Assembly (NCBI RefSeq): GCF_017874615.1 | Contig: NZ_JAGIKV010000002.1 | Location: 248,001-312,000, forward strand | Direction of reading: 5' to 3' | Source: Paenibacillus xylanexedens | GTDB lineage: Bacteria > Bacillota > Bacilli > Paenibacillales > Paenibacillaceae | Length of the DNA: 64,000 nt | Shown: positions 1 through 9,642 of the stretch, piece after piece | How positions within the stretch are numbered: position 1 is the stretch's first letter | How the letters are laid out: each line of letters begins with the position of its first letter | The notes under the pieces: generated by a model | What the model was told of the DNA's origin: nothing | The model's input: only the letters and a program-made list of their open reading frames with translations | Databases searched by the model: none | Position numbers and translations under genes: made by a program

Positions 1-693
1 GATGACCTGTCCGTTCAGGTTCATCCAACAGACGAGTATGAGGCACTTCCTCCAGGCGAGCTTGGCAAAACAGAAATGTGGTATGTACTTGATGCAAAAC
101 CGGGCGCACACATCATCTATGGCTTGAATGAAGGCGTTGATCGGGCAACATTAAAAGAAGCATTAGAAAACGGCACGGTGATGGATACCCTTCGTCAGGT
201 ACCTGTAGAAGCTGGTGATACGTTCTTTATCCCTGCTGGAACAGTGCATGCGCTCTGTGCAGGTGTCGTTGTCGCTGAGATTCAGCAAAACTCGGATACG
301 ACGTACCGGATATACGATTACAATCGTCCAGGGCTGGATGGCAAACCACGTGAGTTGCATGTTGAAGACTCATTAAATGTCACCGCCTATGAGGGCGCAG
401 GTGCCTCAACGATGAAAACAAATAACGCTACTTCTGGTGAATGGCTCAAGCTTGCGGAATGCCCTTATTTTGTAGTTGAAAAAGGGATTGTGACTAAACG
501 TTGGGAACTCTCCACCAATCCTGACAGCTTCACGATTCTCGTTGTCTGTGAAGGAGAAGGAACTTTGGAGTGGGCACATGCTGAATCAGACAGCATTGAA
601 TTGAAAGCTGGACAATGTTATCTCTTGCCAGCCAATCTGGGTTCTTATACATTGAACGGGAATACCACTGTTCTTCGCTCTTATCTGCCCTAA
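1..693 (+). CDS. manA: mannose-6-phosphate isomerase, class I (5' partial)
   Basis: Interconverts mannose-6-phosphate and fructose-6-phosphate in the cytoplasm. The reading frame is open from base 1 and ends with TAA at 691-693, so about 230 codons of a roughly 315-residue enzyme are present and the N-terminus lies outside the window. The visible part begins with LSVQVHPTDEYE, the cupin zinc-site motif of class I isomerases. It continues with the conserved KTEMWY segment and the second zinc-site region FFIPAGTVHAL. The first in-frame ATG (76) is internal and should not be taken as the start. The mannan-type operon 43 kb away would feed this enzyme metabolically, but the two are not physically linked. 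Family call is firm. Confidence 0.93.
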   Translation, partial: DDLSVQVHPTDEYEALPPGELGKTEMWYVLDAKPGAHIIYGLNEGVDRATLKEALENGTVMDTLRQVPVEAGDTFFIPAGTVHALCAGVVVAEIQQNSDTTYRIYDYNRPGLDGKPRELHVEDSLNVTAYEGAGASTMKTNNATSGEWLKLAECPYFVVEKGIVTKRWELSTNPDSFTILVVCEGEGTLEWAHAESDSIELKAGQCYLLPANLGSYTLNGNTTVLRSYLP

Positions 694-734
694 ATCAAGC
701 TTATATGTGACCCGTGAAGGAGGAATTACACGAG

Positions 735-1715
735 ATGCAGGAATCTACCTTTGCCTTGGTCGCTAGTGAAGGTACCCGTATTTATGTGTACCGCTGGCTT
801 CCCGATCCGGAATGCAACGTTAAAGGTGTCGTGCAAATTGCACACGGCATGGGCGAGACAGCAGCCCGATACGCAGAATTCGCCGACATTCTTACCCAAA
901 ATGGCTATGCGGTTTATGCTAATGACCATCGGGGTCATGGCAAAACTGTGGAGAATGCCAAGTTGCTTGGTAATGCTGGCATCGATGCCTTCCGCTGGAT
1001 GGCGAGTGATATGATCAATCTGGGCGAAGTAGCCGCCAAGGAGAATCCTAGGGTGCCCCTGTTTCTAATGGGACATAGCATGGGCTCATTCTTGGTACAA
1101 CATCTCATGTACGCTGGTCATGAACAATACCATGCCTTTATTTTATCCGGGACCAATGGCAGACGCGGTCTTCTCCGTATTGGAGAGAAGCTCGCCTTCT
1201 TGCAATGTGGCATTCAGGGGGCTACTCATCCCAGCATGCTGCTCAATGCGATTGTATTTGGCGGATTTAACCGCTCTTTCCGCCCTGCGACGACACCGTT
1301 TGACTGGTTGTCCCGGGACACGCAAGAGGTTCAACGGTTCATTGATGATCCCCTGTGCGGAGTGGTCTGTACAGCAGGATTTTTCCGCGACTTTTTCAAA
1401 TTGCTGCTCGAAGTCCATCTTCCACACAATATGGAGCGCATACCCAAACACAAACCCGTATACCTGTTCTCAGGTGAGAAGGACCCTGTCGGACTTCATG
1501 GCAAAGGCGTTCTTAATCTGGTCTCGCAATATAAGAAACTTCACCTGGAGAATATTGAGTATCGCCTGTATCCCGATGGACGCCATGAAATGCTGCATGA
1601 GATCAATCGAACAGAAGTAGCCCAGCACGTTGTGAACTGGCTAGAGCGGAATACCCCTGGCTTGAATACACATCCTAGTCCGGTGAGCCCTACCGAGACG
1701 GCTGACTCTATATAA
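735..1715 (+). CDS. alpha/beta hydrolase, monoacylglycerol lipase/lysophospholipase-like
   Basis: Predicted cytoplasmic serine hydrolase of 326 residues. GHSMGS is the nucleophile elbow (Ser about 115), AHGMGE the oxyanion region, SGEKDP the likely acid and DGRHEMLHE the catalytic His region. The lid and core resemble the serine aminopeptidase S33/lysophospholipase group; the substrate cannot be read from sequence. An upstream in-frame GTG exists at 714, but AAGGAGG at 717-723 sits 11 nt before ATG 735, so I prefer 735. It follows manA by 41 nt and could be cotranscribed. A strong hairpin follows the stop. Confidence 0.85.
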   Translation: MQESTFALVASEGTRIYVYRWLPDPECNVKGVVQIAHGMGETAARYAEFADILTQNGYAVYANDHRGHGKTVENAKLLGNAGIDAFRWMASDMINLGEVAAKENPRVPLFLMGHSMGSFLVQHLMYAGHEQYHAFILSGTNGRRGLLRIGEKLAFLQCGIQGATHPSMLLNAIVFGGFNRSFRPATTPFDWLSRDTQEVQRFIDDPLCGVVCTAGFFRDFFKLLLEVHLPHNMERIPKHKPVYLFSGEKDPVGLHGKGVLNLVSQYKKLHLENIEYRLYPDGRHEMLHEINRTEVAQHVVNWLERNTPGLNTHPSPVSPTETADSI

Positions 1716-1748
1716 TAGAGGCGGAGACAACATATCAAAAGCCAAAAG

Positions 1749-1803
1749 AAACCCCTGAATCGGATGTACAGCTCACGCTGCGCTCCAGTTCAGGGGTTTT
1801 CTT
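1749..1803. terminator. bidirectional Rho-independent terminator
   Basis: Arms ACCCCTGAA and TTCAGGGGT pair across a 29-nt loop and are followed by TTTTCTT on the plus strand, with A-rich sequence on the other side. It lies between the convergent hydrolase gene and odhB, so it can serve both. Confidence 0.8.
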
Positions 1804-1844
1804 GTTAAGCGATATGAATAATAGCTATAATCAAACGTTATGGA

Positions 1845-3116
1845 TTAACCTTCAATTAACAGGGATTCCGGGTCTTCAAGCAGTTCTTTCACGGTCACGA
1901 GGAAACGTACAGCTTCACTACCGTCGATAATCCGGTGATCGTAGGACAACGCGATGTACATCATTGGACGGTTCTCCATCCGCTCTGCATCAATAGCCAC
2001 TGGACGAAGCTGGATCTTATGCATCCCCAGAATACCCACTTGAGGTGTATTCAGAATTGGCGTAGACAACAAGGAACCAAATGTTCCACCATTGGTGATG
2101 GTGAACGTTCCACCTTGCAGATCAGATAACGCCAGCGTGTTGGAACGAGCCTTGGATGCCAGGTCCGCAATGCTCTTCTCGATCTCGGCAAAGCCCAGAC
2201 GATCAGCATCACGCACAACCGGTACAACCAGTCCTTCCTTCGCAGATACGGCAATGCCGATATCATAATACTTTTTGAGTACAACATCTTCGCCATCAAT
2301 CTCTGCGTTGATTGTAGGGAATTTTTTCAGAGCCCCCACAACCGCTTTGGTGAAGAAGGACATGAAGCCCAAGTTGATCTCATGTTTCTCTTTGAACTTG
2401 TCCTTACGGCGTTTACGTACATCCATGATGGCAGTCATATCTACTTCATTAAACGTAGTCAACATGGCTGCTGTCTGCTGAGCCTCTACCAGACGTTTCG
2501 CAATGGTTGCACGGCGACGAGACATGCGTTGACGCTCCACTGGTTTGGTATAAGTGGAACTCCCCGCTGCCGGAGCACTTGGTGCTGCTGGAGCTTTACT
2601 CGCAGGTGGAGCAGCAGGAGCAGGCGCCTGATTGTTATGGCTCTTCACATCATCCTGGTATACCCGTCCAATCGGATCTTTGCTCTGAACCTGATCCAGT
2701 TCGATACCACGTTCACGTGCAAGCTTACGAGCAGACGGTGAAGCCGTCTTGGCACTATCGGATGACTCCGGTGCTGCCGCAGCAGGTGCTGGTGGTGGTG
2801 TTGGAGCTTCAGGTGCAGGAGTAACGGCCTTTTTCTCTTCAGCTGCTGGTTCGGAAGCGGGTGCACCGCTTCCTCCTCCAGAACCAGCTGAGAGTGTACC
2901 GATCGTTTCACCGATCACTACCGTCTCTCCTTCCTGACGAATGATCTTCTCCAGCACGCCACTTTCTTCTGCGCTGATCTCAATATTTACTTTATCCGTT
3001 TCCAGTTCAAGAAGCACATCACCCTGATTAACGGTATCCCCTTCTTTAACCATCCATCTGGATACAGTTCCCTCAGTTATTGACTCACCCATTGCAGGTA
3101 CTTTAATTTCACTCAC
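1845..3116 (-). CDS. odhB: 2-oxoglutarate dehydrogenase E2, dihydrolipoyl succinyltransferase
   Basis: E2 core of the TCA-cycle 2-oxoglutarate dehydrogenase complex; transfers the succinyl group from E1 to CoA. The 423-residue protein has an N-terminal lipoyl domain with lipoylated Lys about 42 in ETDK. A Pro/Ala-rich linker follows, then a peripheral-subunit-binding domain (about 126-160, [13 protein letters not shown]), a second Ala/Pro linker and the catalytic domain ending with DHRIIDG (His about 394, Asp about 398). Length matches Bacillus OdhB (about 417). It starts with GTG; its site GGGAGG overlaps the stop codon of odhA, only 5 nt upstream, so the two genes are translationally close. 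E3 (lipoamide dehydrogenase) is not in this window. Confidence 0.97.
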   Translation of the reverse strand: MSEIKVPAMGESITEGTVSRWMVKEGDTVNQGDVLLELETDKVNIEISAEESGVLEKIIRQEGETVVIGETIGTLSAGSGGGSGAPASEPAAEEKKAVTPAPEAPTPPPAPAAAAPESSDSAKTASPSARKLARERGIELDQVQSKDPIGRVYQDDVKSHNNQAPAPAAPPASKAPAAPSAPAAGSSTYTKPVERQRMSRRRATIAKRLVEAQQTAAMLTTFNEVDMTAIMDVRKRRKDKFKEKHEINLGFMSFFTKAVVGALKKFPTINAEIDGEDVVLKKYYDIGIAVSAKEGLVVPVVRDADRLGFAEIEKSIADLASKARSNTLALSDLQGGTFTITNGGTFGSLLSTPILNTPQVGILGMHKIQLRPVAIDAERMENRPMMYIALSYDHRIIDGSEAVRFLVTVKELLEDPESLLIEG

Positions 3117-3121
3117 AGCTG

Positions 3122-5995
3122 TTACCTCCCCAGTGGAATATTATTCTTCGTCGTTTGTTTCAACGCAGATGTAATAATCTGTTGCTGTTCCATACTATGC
3201 ACAAGCTGATAACCGCTGGAAGGACTTGCGTGTTCCGGGCGACCTTCGTATCTAACGGTTGTGCCTTCCGGGGCAACTTCACGAAGACGAGGCTCCATGT
3301 ATGTCCAGGCACCCATGTTTTTGTTTTCTTCCTGTACCCATACCAGTTCTGTTACATTGCTGAAACGTGCGAGTATACGTTTGATCTCTTCTGCCGGGAA
3401 CGGATACAACTGTTCCACACGGATAATGTGAAGCCATGACCGATCTGCTTTATCTTTTTCAATAGCATCTTCCAGGTCAATGGCAATCTTGCCACTGCAC
3501 AAAATAATGCGCTCTACGCGATCCGGCTGTGTACCCAGTCCGGCTTGCTCCAGCACAAGCTCAAACTTGCCTTCGCTGAATTCGACTGCCGGTGAAGCAA
3601 CACGTGGATTCCGAATGAGACTTTTCGGTGACATCATCACAAGTGGACGAGCATCTTCCGTTTCAGTCAAGGAAGCTTGACGACGCAACAAGTGGAAGTA
3701 CTGAGAAGCACTCGACAAGTTGGCAACCGTCATGTTGTCTTCTGCACAAAGCTGCAGGAAGCGTTCAAGGCGAGCACTTGTATGCTCAGGTCCCTGACCC
3801 TCATTCGCATGTGGTAGCAACATGACCAGACTAGATTTCTGAGACCATTTGGCACGACCCGCGGATACAAACTGATCAAAGATAACCTGTGCACAGTTGG
3901 CAAAGTCACCGAATTGAGCTTCCCAGATGACCAGTGTATCGGGTGAATATACGTTATATCCGTATTCGAATCCAACAACGGATTCTTCAGACAACGGACT
4001 GTTATAGATTGCAAAGGATGCTCTTGCCTGTGGCAAGTGATGTAATGGGCAGAACTTTGCTCCATTCTCCGAATCATGCAACACCAGATTCCGATGAGCG
4101 AATGTAGCACGCTCGGCATCCTGTCCACTAATCCGAATTGGCTTGCCATCTGCCAGAATGGTTGCAAATGCGAGTGTCTCCGCAAGGCTCCAATCCACTT
4201 TTTCCCCTTCGTTCAGGGAAGTGCTCCGGCGTTGCAAAATCCGCTGTAACTTCGGATACACATTGAAGTTCTCAGGCCATTTCAGCAGATCGGCATTAAT
4301 GCTGCGAAGATTCTCAAGCGGTACCGCAGTCGGAGTAATCGTAACAGCCTCCGGCTCACTGATTTTCCGCTGATAATATTCATGTACTTCATTTTTCTTC
4401 ATCTGGTCATAAGCTTCTTTTAATTTGTTCGTTACTCCATCGCGAATGCTCGTAATGGATGCATCATCGATAATCGATTCCTCTTTCAACTGATCCTGAT
4501 ACAAGTGGCTTACCGTTGGATGGTTTTTCACCTTGTCATAAACGATAGGTTGAGTTGTTTCGGGATCATCGGTTTCGTTATGGCCGTAGCGACGATAACC
4601 GATCAAGTCGATCAGGAAATCCTTTTTGAAACGATTGCGATACTCGGCTGCCATACGAATGGCCGCAATACAAGCATCCGGATTGTCCGCATTCACGTGT
4701 ACAATCGGAATTTCGTACCCTTTAGCAAGGTCACTTGCGTAGTACGTTGAACGGGAATCACTGCTATCTGTAGTGAAACCCAGACGATTATTGACGATAA
4801 TATGGATGGTTCCGCCATTCTGATATCCTGGCAAAGCTTTGAAGTTCAGCGTCTCTGCAACGATCCCTTCTCCAGGGAATGCTGCGTCACCATGCATCAA
4901 TATGGTGGCTGCCTTCGTCACGTCCTGCTTCGGATACCCAGGGTCACGCCGGTCATCCTGAGCCGCACGAGCAAACCCTTGTACAACCGGATTAACGTAT
5001 TCCAGATGGCTCGGGTTATTCGCCAGAGTAAGGCGTGCCTGTACAGTTTCCCCGTCTTTTACAAAACGGTTGGCACCCATATGATATTTGACATCCCCCG
5101 TCCAACCGTAGTTGATTCCAGTCGATCCTTCCGATGGAACCAAATCTTTGTTCGGAGCATGATGAAATTCAGAGAAAATTTTGCTGTACGGTTTGCCCAA
5201 AACATGAGCCAGTACATTTAACCGTCCACGGTGGGCCATACCCATCAGAATGTGGCTTGATCCGGCTTCTGCCATGATGCGAACAGCTTCATCCAGCATC
5301 GGCACAAGCACATCGTTACCTTCGATGGAGAAACGTTTCTGCCCAACAAATGTTTTGTGAAGATAATCTTCAAATTGCTCAACTTCAACCAAACGTTCCA
5401 GCAAAGCCTTACGTTCTTTCGGCGTAAGTGGAGCCGGTGATGTCCGGGATTCCGCACGACGATTCAGCCACTCACGCTCTTGAACTTCGTGCACATGACT
5501 GAATTCGTAGGCCATGGGTCCAGTGTATATCTGACGCAAGCGTTGGATTGCATCCCATCCGGTTGCTGTCTGTCCATCTGCACCTTCCCAGATCAGGGAA
5601 GCAGGCAAAGCTTTCAGATCTTCTTCGTTTAATTCAAAATGCTGAGGTTCCAGCAAAGATGTGTCTGTATCTTCACTGATTCCAAGCGGATCTATATCTG
5701 CAGCAAGATGACCATAGGTACGGATGTTCCATACCAGTTTACCCGCTGTAACCGCTTTCTGTAATAGTTGAATGTCTACGCTTCCGGAAGCCGATTGGGC
5801 GTTGCCGGAATTCAAGGTTGTGCGTGCATCCCTGCCAGACATCGGCGGTGCACCCCATTGTTCAAATAGTTCACGATAAGCCGGTGTAACCGAACCAGGG
5901 TCTTGAGTGAATAATTCATATTGTTCCTGTACGTATCCCATATTGGGGCCATAGTAACTTTCCCAGGGCTTCTTGTTGCCTTCCACGATCGTCAT
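3122..5995 (-). CDS. odhA: 2-oxoglutarate dehydrogenase E1 component
   Basis: Thiamine-diphosphate-dependent decarboxylase that starts the 2-oxoglutarate dehydrogenase reaction. At 957 residues it is close to Bacillus OdhA (about 944). Visible marks are the [12 protein letters not shown] segment (about 250-260), the [11 protein letters not shown] diphosphate/Mg-binding region (about 366-376), the conserved GYRRYGHNE, and a C-terminal transketolase-like domain with [11 protein letters not shown] and [15 protein letters not shown] 5995 follows GGAGGG at good spacing. It is the first gene of the odhAB pair and has an unusually long upstream gap. Known regulators of this operon in Bacillus are not visible here. 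Confidence 0.97.
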   Translation of the reverse strand: MTIVEGNKKPWESYYGPNMGYVQEQYELFTQDPGSVTPAYRELFEQWGAPPMSGRDARTTLNSGNAQSASGSVDIQLLQKAVTAGKLVWNIRTYGHLAADIDPLGISEDTDTSLLEPQHFELNEEDLKALPASLIWEGADGQTATGWDAIQRLRQIYTGPMAYEFSHVHEVQEREWLNRRAESRTSPAPLTPKERKALLERLVEVEQFEDYLHKTFVGQKRFSIEGNDVLVPMLDEAVRIMAEAGSSHILMGMAHRGRLNVLAHVLGKPYSKIFSEFHHAPNKDLVPSEGSTGINYGWTGDVKYHMGANRFVKDGETVQARLTLANNPSHLEYVNPVVQGFARAAQDDRRDPGYPKQDVTKAATILMHGDAAFPGEGIVAETLNFKALPGYQNGGTIHIIVNNRLGFTTDSSDSRSTYYASDLAKGYEIPIVHVNADNPDACIAAIRMAAEYRNRFKKDFLIDLIGYRRYGHNETDDPETTQPIVYDKVKNHPTVSHLYQDQLKEESIIDDASITSIRDGVTNKLKEAYDQMKKNEVHEYYQRKISEPEAVTITPTAVPLENLRSINADLLKWPENFNVYPKLQRILQRRSTSLNEGEKVDWSLAETLAFATILADGKPIRISGQDAERATFAHRNLVLHDSENGAKFCPLHHLPQARASFAIYNSPLSEESVVGFEYGYNVYSPDTLVIWEAQFGDFANCAQVIFDQFVSAGRAKWSQKSSLVMLLPHANEGQGPEHTSARLERFLQLCAEDNMTVANLSSASQYFHLLRRQASLTETEDARPLVMMSPKSLIRNPRVASPAVEFSEGKFELVLEQAGLGTQPDRVERIILCSGKIAIDLEDAIEKDKADRSWLHIIRVEQLYPFPAEEIKRILARFSNVTELVWVQEENKNMGAWTYMEPRLREVAPEGTTVRYEGRPEHASPSSGYQLVHSMEQQQIITSALKQTTKNNIPLGR

Positions 5996-6396
5996 CGACG
6001 TTCCCTCCGTCTTGATTTAGTCATAAGTTTTTGACGGAAATCATTGACTAAGCCGTAATTTGCGTTCGTTCAACATTTTAAGCGAAATTTTTCATGAAGT
6101 CCAATAATCGTGCTGTTGGTGGTAGTAACGTTAGTCCGACGCTCCCGTCAAGGTTTGTCTGCGTTTTCAAAATCAAAGTAAAACAATGATTGTATATACC
6201 GTCGCACAGATGTCGAATACTGTCCTGATCCGTTCGAAGGTTACACTTTCTCCTCTTCTTCAAGTGAAGTCCATGTTCTACTATCTATTCTATAAACTTT
6301 TACGCTCAGGAGCATTTCCTATTTTTAGTTCAATTGATGCATAAATTAGATGAATCGAATAAATCGATCAATTTGAGTAGAACAACGAACGCTTAA

Positions 6397-6426
6397 TTAC
6401 AACAAAATAGGCATACGATCTCCCAT
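6397..6426 (-). other. leader micro-ORF with a perfect Shine-Dalgarno sequence
   Basis: On the minus strand AAGGAGGT is followed after 3-4 nt by ATG and a nine-residue reading frame, MGDRMPILL, ending with TAA. It lies about 400 nt upstream of odhA in the same direction. The Shine-Dalgarno match is better than that of most genes here. It could be a leader peptide, a remnant of a lost gene or chance; no attenuator hairpin is obvious after it. Confidence 0.35.
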
Positions 6427-6543
6427 TTTACCTCCTTAATTGAATTGTGGTCCATTATGTGCAAAAACAAACCGTCAAGTTAAACATTAACCATTTGACG
6501 TCACATTCAACAAATAATTGGGGTTTTCTTCAGGAGACCCACA

Positions 6544-6588
6544 GCAAAAAGCTGGCCCAGACATGAATTATCCGAGCAGCTTCTTTGC
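6544..6588 (-). terminator. candidate terminator for the NUDIX gene
   Basis: On the minus strand GCAAAGAAGCTG and CAGCTTTTTGC can pair with one bulge; the right arm contains the T-run. It lies about 40 nt past the NUDIX stop. The imperfect stem makes this tentative. Confidence 0.4.
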
Positions 6589-6629
6589 ATTCAGCAAATT
6601 TAAGTTAACAATAAAGTTGAGGATGCACA

Positions 6630-7064
6630 TCAAGATGTACTTTGGCTAATCATATACTCTGCAAACGGCGTTAGGGAAAGATCTCTAACTTGCTCCAGTG
6701 TAAACCAGTCCGCGCCCAGCGAATCTTCGCCATCGGGTTCTTTTTTGATATGATCCGGCCGACTGGCTGCGGTCAAAACAACATCATACAACATCCCGAT
6801 ATGGTGCAGCTCTTCCGGCTCACCTTGATACACCCATTCCAGTACCGTAGACTCCGCAGAACGAATCATCACTTGTAGATGGGTCAGGCCCGTCTCCTCT
6901 TCAATCTCACGATGAAGAGCAGTCTCAGGTTGCTCGCCAAATTCCAGCCTTCCGCCTGGTAAATCCCATTGCCCCTGGTATGCTCCGCGAGCCTTATGAA
7001 TCAACAGGAATTGGTCCTCCCAAGCGACCAAGCCATATACCCCAATATGTGTATACCGATTCAC
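6630..7064 (-). CDS. NUDIX hydrolase
   Basis: 144-residue cytoplasmic NUDIX-fold pyrophosphohydrolase. The NUDIX box starts at GGRLEFGE and ends with REIEEETGL, giving all the metal-binding Glu residues. The substrate (nucleotide, ADP-ribose or other diphosphate) cannot be told. The start is GTG at 7064, immediately next to the TAA stop of the GNAT gene upstream (7065-7067). The site AGGAAG lies inside the end of that gene, so the pair is almost certainly cotranscribed and coupled. Confidence 0.88.
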   Translation of the reverse strand: MNRYTHIGVYGLVAWEDQFLLIHKARGAYQGQWDLPGGRLEFGEQPETALHREIEEETGLTHLQVMIRSAESTVLEWVYQGEPEELHHIGMLYDVVLTAASRPDHIKKEPDGEDSLGADWFTLEQVRDLSLTPFAEYMISQSTS

Positions 7065-7562
7065 TTAAGGGCTCTTCCTTTCGTTTTCATCCTCTGTAAC
7101 AGCATCCAGATCTATGGCCATACGGATCATATCCACACAGCGGATACCATCCTCTATAATCTCTTCCTCATAATGCCTCACAAAGAAGTCACGATCAACC
7201 CCGATAATGCGGAAACCGCAACGTTGGTATAACTTCAATTGATGAAAGCTGGAGTTGCCCGTCCCAATCTCGAGAATTCGGCATCCCAATCTACGTGCAG
7301 CTTCCATCGCTTCCTTAATCATGTGTTTGCCTACACCTTGTCCCTGCAGTTCTTCCTGTACGGCAATATTAACAATCTCCGCAGTCTCTGGACGAGTCTT
7401 CAACAATACGAACTCCCCAACCATCTCTCCTTCATACTCGGCAATAAAACAAACACCCCGACTCAGGTATTCATCCACAATTGCTTTTGAAGGATCAGCC
7501 ATCAACAAAAGTTCGTAGGGTCTCTCTTCTTCCCAGTCCAAAATCCGGAACGACAATTTCAT
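7065..7562 (-). CDS. GNAT family N-acetyltransferase
   Basis: 165-residue acetyl-CoA-dependent acetyltransferase. The acetyl-CoA loop is in VQEELQGQGVGKHMI (Q-x-x-G-x-G type), followed by the C-terminal LYQRCGFRIIGVDRDFF segment typical of the family. A longer frame from TTG 7589 exists, but ATG 7562 is preceded by GGTGGAG at about 6 nt and begins with the conserved-looking MKLSFRILDW, so 7562 is preferred. It abuts the NUDIX gene. Acceptor unknown. Confidence 0.85.
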   Translation of the reverse strand: MKLSFRILDWEEERPYELLLMADPSKAIVDEYLSRGVCFIAEYEGEMVGEFVLLKTRPETAEIVNIAVQEELQGQGVGKHMIKEAMEAARRLGCRILEIGTGNSSFHQLKLYQRCGFRIIGVDRDFFVRHYEEEIIEDGIRCVDMIRMAIDLDAVTEDENERKSP

Positions 7563-7805
7563 GCCAATCTCCACCTTTTCATCGTACAATATTCATTTAC
7601 GTTCTGTTTGCAGAAGCCTATGTATGGCAAATCCACAAATATATCATTCTTCATTTCAACAAACTAGTTTACTCAATCTATTAATCACACACTATTACCC
7701 ACAGACTAGTCATCTCCTATAAAAATAGTAAACTTCATTATATCATAATATTTGGATATAAATATATAGATATGGATGATACATTATGAGGCATTATTTT
7801 ATATC

Positions 7806-7895
7806 CTAACCCAAGCTTAAATGCTCATGGATTAATTTCCATTCCCCATCAAGCGTCGCCGCAATGTATCCTTGCAGGGCATGCTGGTATCCCAT
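7806..7895 (-). CDS. small ORF, 29 residues, unknown
   Basis: ATG 7895 is preceded by AGAAGGAGG with ideal spacing and opens a frame of 29 codons ending with TAG at 7806. The peptide begins MGYQHALQGYIAATLDGEW and ends HEHLSLG. It lies 27 nt downstream of the NUDIX gene on the same strand. No signal peptide or membrane segment is present; His and aromatic residues are enriched. I do not recognise a family. The ribosome-binding site and position in a transcription unit argue for a real gene; its short length argues for caution. Confidence 0.5.
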   Translation of the reverse strand: MGYQHALQGYIAATLDGEWKLIHEHLSLG

Positions 7896-7922
7896 GATTT
7901 TTCCTCCTTCTGACGGTTTAAC

Positions 7923-8432
7923 TTATCGGGTCCCACTCTGTTCAAGTACGGAATCGCTATACACCATAAATGTTTCTTGCAACGTACGTCCGGATGATTT
8001 CTCCCAGATCACACTCCGCTCAAAAGTGCCTTTTTGGAAAAAACGTGGGAAACGTTCAGCGAACCAATCCTGCATAGGCAGCTCAAAAACCCGCTTCATC
8101 GGCACCCATAACAGTTCGCCTTCGGGCGGATCTTGCAATAACTGACCCTCGAATGAAGTCGCCAAATAGTTAAATACCATGTACCGCAATCCTTGTTCGG
8201 GATCACAGAACTCATCAAGCCCTTTATACGTAATTTCATTGACTACTAGCCCCGTCTCCTCCAGAACCTCCCGCACAGCACCATCCACGATACTCTCAGG
8301 AAAATCTACCTTCCCCCCAGGAGCGATGTATCCCGGAAATCCTTTGCGGTCCGGCCGATTCATTAACAACACCTGATCATTCATTTTGTCCCATACCATA
8401 CACATCGTTAAAATCTCTATTCTAGTATCCAT
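7923..8432 (-). CDS. NUDIX hydrolase (8-oxo-dGTPase/MutT-like)
   Basis: 169-residue NUDIX protein. The box runs from GGKVDFPE to REVLEETGL, and the N-terminal TMCMVWDKMNDQVLLMNR strand resembles the YtkD/MutT group. The open frame extends further upstream to 8606, but AGGAGG at 6-7 nt before ATG 8432 (MDTRIEILTM) settles the start and the extension lacks any family features. It is followed after 27 nt by the 29-residue ORF. Substrate not determined. Confidence 0.87.
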   Translation of the reverse strand: MDTRIEILTMCMVWDKMNDQVLLMNRPDRKGFPGYIAPGGKVDFPESIVDGAVREVLEETGLVVNEITYKGLDEFCDPEQGLRYMVFNYLATSFEGQLLQDPPEGELLWVPMKRVFELPMQDWFAERFPRFFQKGTFERSVIWEKSSGRTLQETFMVYSDSVLEQSGTR

Positions 8433-8579
8433 ATTCGTCCTCCTGCTAACATGCGCTTCTCTGCTGTACACTAACATTTCTGGGAATAACCTGTGTTTTC
8501 CTTCTTTATTCCCACTCTGATTCATTCGTATTTTCACCGGTCTCACAGTATAGTCTATGATGATATATATGCATACGAA

Positions 8580-8619
8580 AGGCGGACGCCCTGTACACCT
8601 GTACATCAGAAGCCCGCCT
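8580..8619. terminator. hairpin between DUF3891 and NUDIX genes
   Basis: AGGCGG and CCGCCT pair around an inner palindrome TGTACACCTGTACA. Downstream are TTTCG on the minus strand and GTTTTG on the plus strand. It is 50 nt past the DUF3891 stop and probably ends that gene. Confidence 0.5.
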
Positions 8620-8670
8620 GTTTTGTGATATTCTATGCTGCTCTTTCCTCAAACCTGGAGTTTCCAGTTC

Positions 8671-9459
8671 TCAGTTCAATTCCGTAATCACTACCCGGCG
8701 TTCCTTCCATTCAGCCCGGCGATAAGCCTGTTGCATACCAAATTTGCGGATACTTGCCTTTGGCACCGATTTATAAGGCAAAACGATCGTAAAGTCCTCA
8801 TCAAACGGGAAAAAAGACAGGCCTACTTTTTCATTGGATAACCACTCTGCCTGAATCGGTTGTCTGGAACAGGCATCAAACGTACAACTGAGCCCTTCTG
8901 CAAAAAAATCATAACGCGCAGCAGGTGTTCCAGGTTCCTCCATACAGAGAAACAGACTGAGCTGATCACAGAAAAGCATAATCTCCACATCACTTTGCAG
9001 CCTCTGTTTCAGTGCTTCAGCATCACCACCAAGCTGTTTCTCCCAATCCAGCTGACGTTCGTGTTCTTGCTCCAGATAATCTCGGATGTCATCATCATCC
9101 TGAGCATTGGCCCCCAGATTTTTCTGAAACAGTTCCGTATACATCAAGCTACACAATAATCCGGCGTAGAGGTTTTTCTGCCGAACTTCTTCAATCCCTT
9201 TATGGTAGAATACAAAACGCGGACGCAATGGAAAGTCACGAAACGAATACGGCGATTGACTGTAATCATTCCAGAACGGAGACGAATCTAGTTCAATCCA
9301 GCCACGGTCATGTTCCTTGGCCGCTAGAATCAATTCATCCCGATGCGTAGCATCGGCTAATAATTCATTTTTCCAGTGGGAAGCCATCTCTCCGGCTACT
9401 AATCCATGCTCATGCTGTGCGGTCAAAACAAAATCATGCTCTCTCTCATATACGATCAT
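8671..9459 (-). CDS. DUF3891 family protein
   Basis: 262-residue protein beginning MIVYEREHDFVLTAQHEHG, with AAKEHDRGW and other conserved His/Asp positions that mark DUF3891 as I recall the family. The paired His/Asp motifs resemble an HD-type metal site, but no enzymatic role is established, so that is inference. No signal peptide or membrane segment. ATG 9459 has AAGGGTG upstream. It stands alone, with coaA divergent on the other side and a hairpin after its stop. Confidence 0.75.
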   Translation of the reverse strand: MIVYEREHDFVLTAQHEHGLVAGEMASHWKNELLADATHRDELILAAKEHDRGWIELDSSPFWNDYSQSPYSFRDFPLRPRFVFYHKGIEEVRQKNLYAGLLCSLMYTELFQKNLGANAQDDDDIRDYLEQEHERQLDWEKQLGGDAEALKQRLQSDVEIMLFCDQLSLFLCMEEPGTPAARYDFFAEGLSCTFDACSRQPIQAEWLSNEKVGLSFFPFDEDFTIVLPYKSVPKASIRKFGMQQAYRRAEWKERRVVITELN

Positions 9460-9569
9460 TTGCTGTCACCCTTCCGCATGGTATACGTTGACTTTAACAT
9501 AAATTGGGTTAAACTTTCCTAGTAAGTTGTTTTTCGCTCCATTTTGACGAAAGGCACAATGTAAAGGTG

Positions 9570-9597
9570 TTGTCAGTTTCCTGAAATTTGATACACT
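9570..9597 (+). promoter_or_regulatory. candidate extended -10 promoter for coaA
   Basis: TTGTCA, 16 nt, then TACACT preceded by TG at the extended -10 position (TGATACACT). It ends 45 nt before the coaA start. Found by eye only. Confidence 0.5.
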
Positions 9598-9642
9598 AAA
9601 GGTTGTGTCCACAATTATATTACATACAGAAAGCGGGATCTC

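Larger units (their letters stand above)
5996..6629. other. 634-bp gap upstream of odhA
   Basis: AT-rich intergenic stretch between odhA (leaving leftward) and the 3' end of the NUDIX gene. Minus-strand reading shows a strong ribosome-binding site with a short ORF (6397-6426) and a candidate terminator for the NUDIX gene (6544-6588). I could not assign a convincing -35/-10 pair for odhA. A plus/minus ORF at 6078-6263 has no ribosome-binding site or family features and is not called. Confidence 0.5.

Noticed and set aside
1..693. manA as part of the mannan operon
   Set aside because: It is 43 kb away, on the opposite strand, and linked to a hydrolase gene; only a metabolic connection is reasonable.
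6078..6263. 61-codon minus-strand ORF upstream of odhA
   Set aside because: No ribosome-binding site, Leu/Arg-rich chance frame; the start region has no support.
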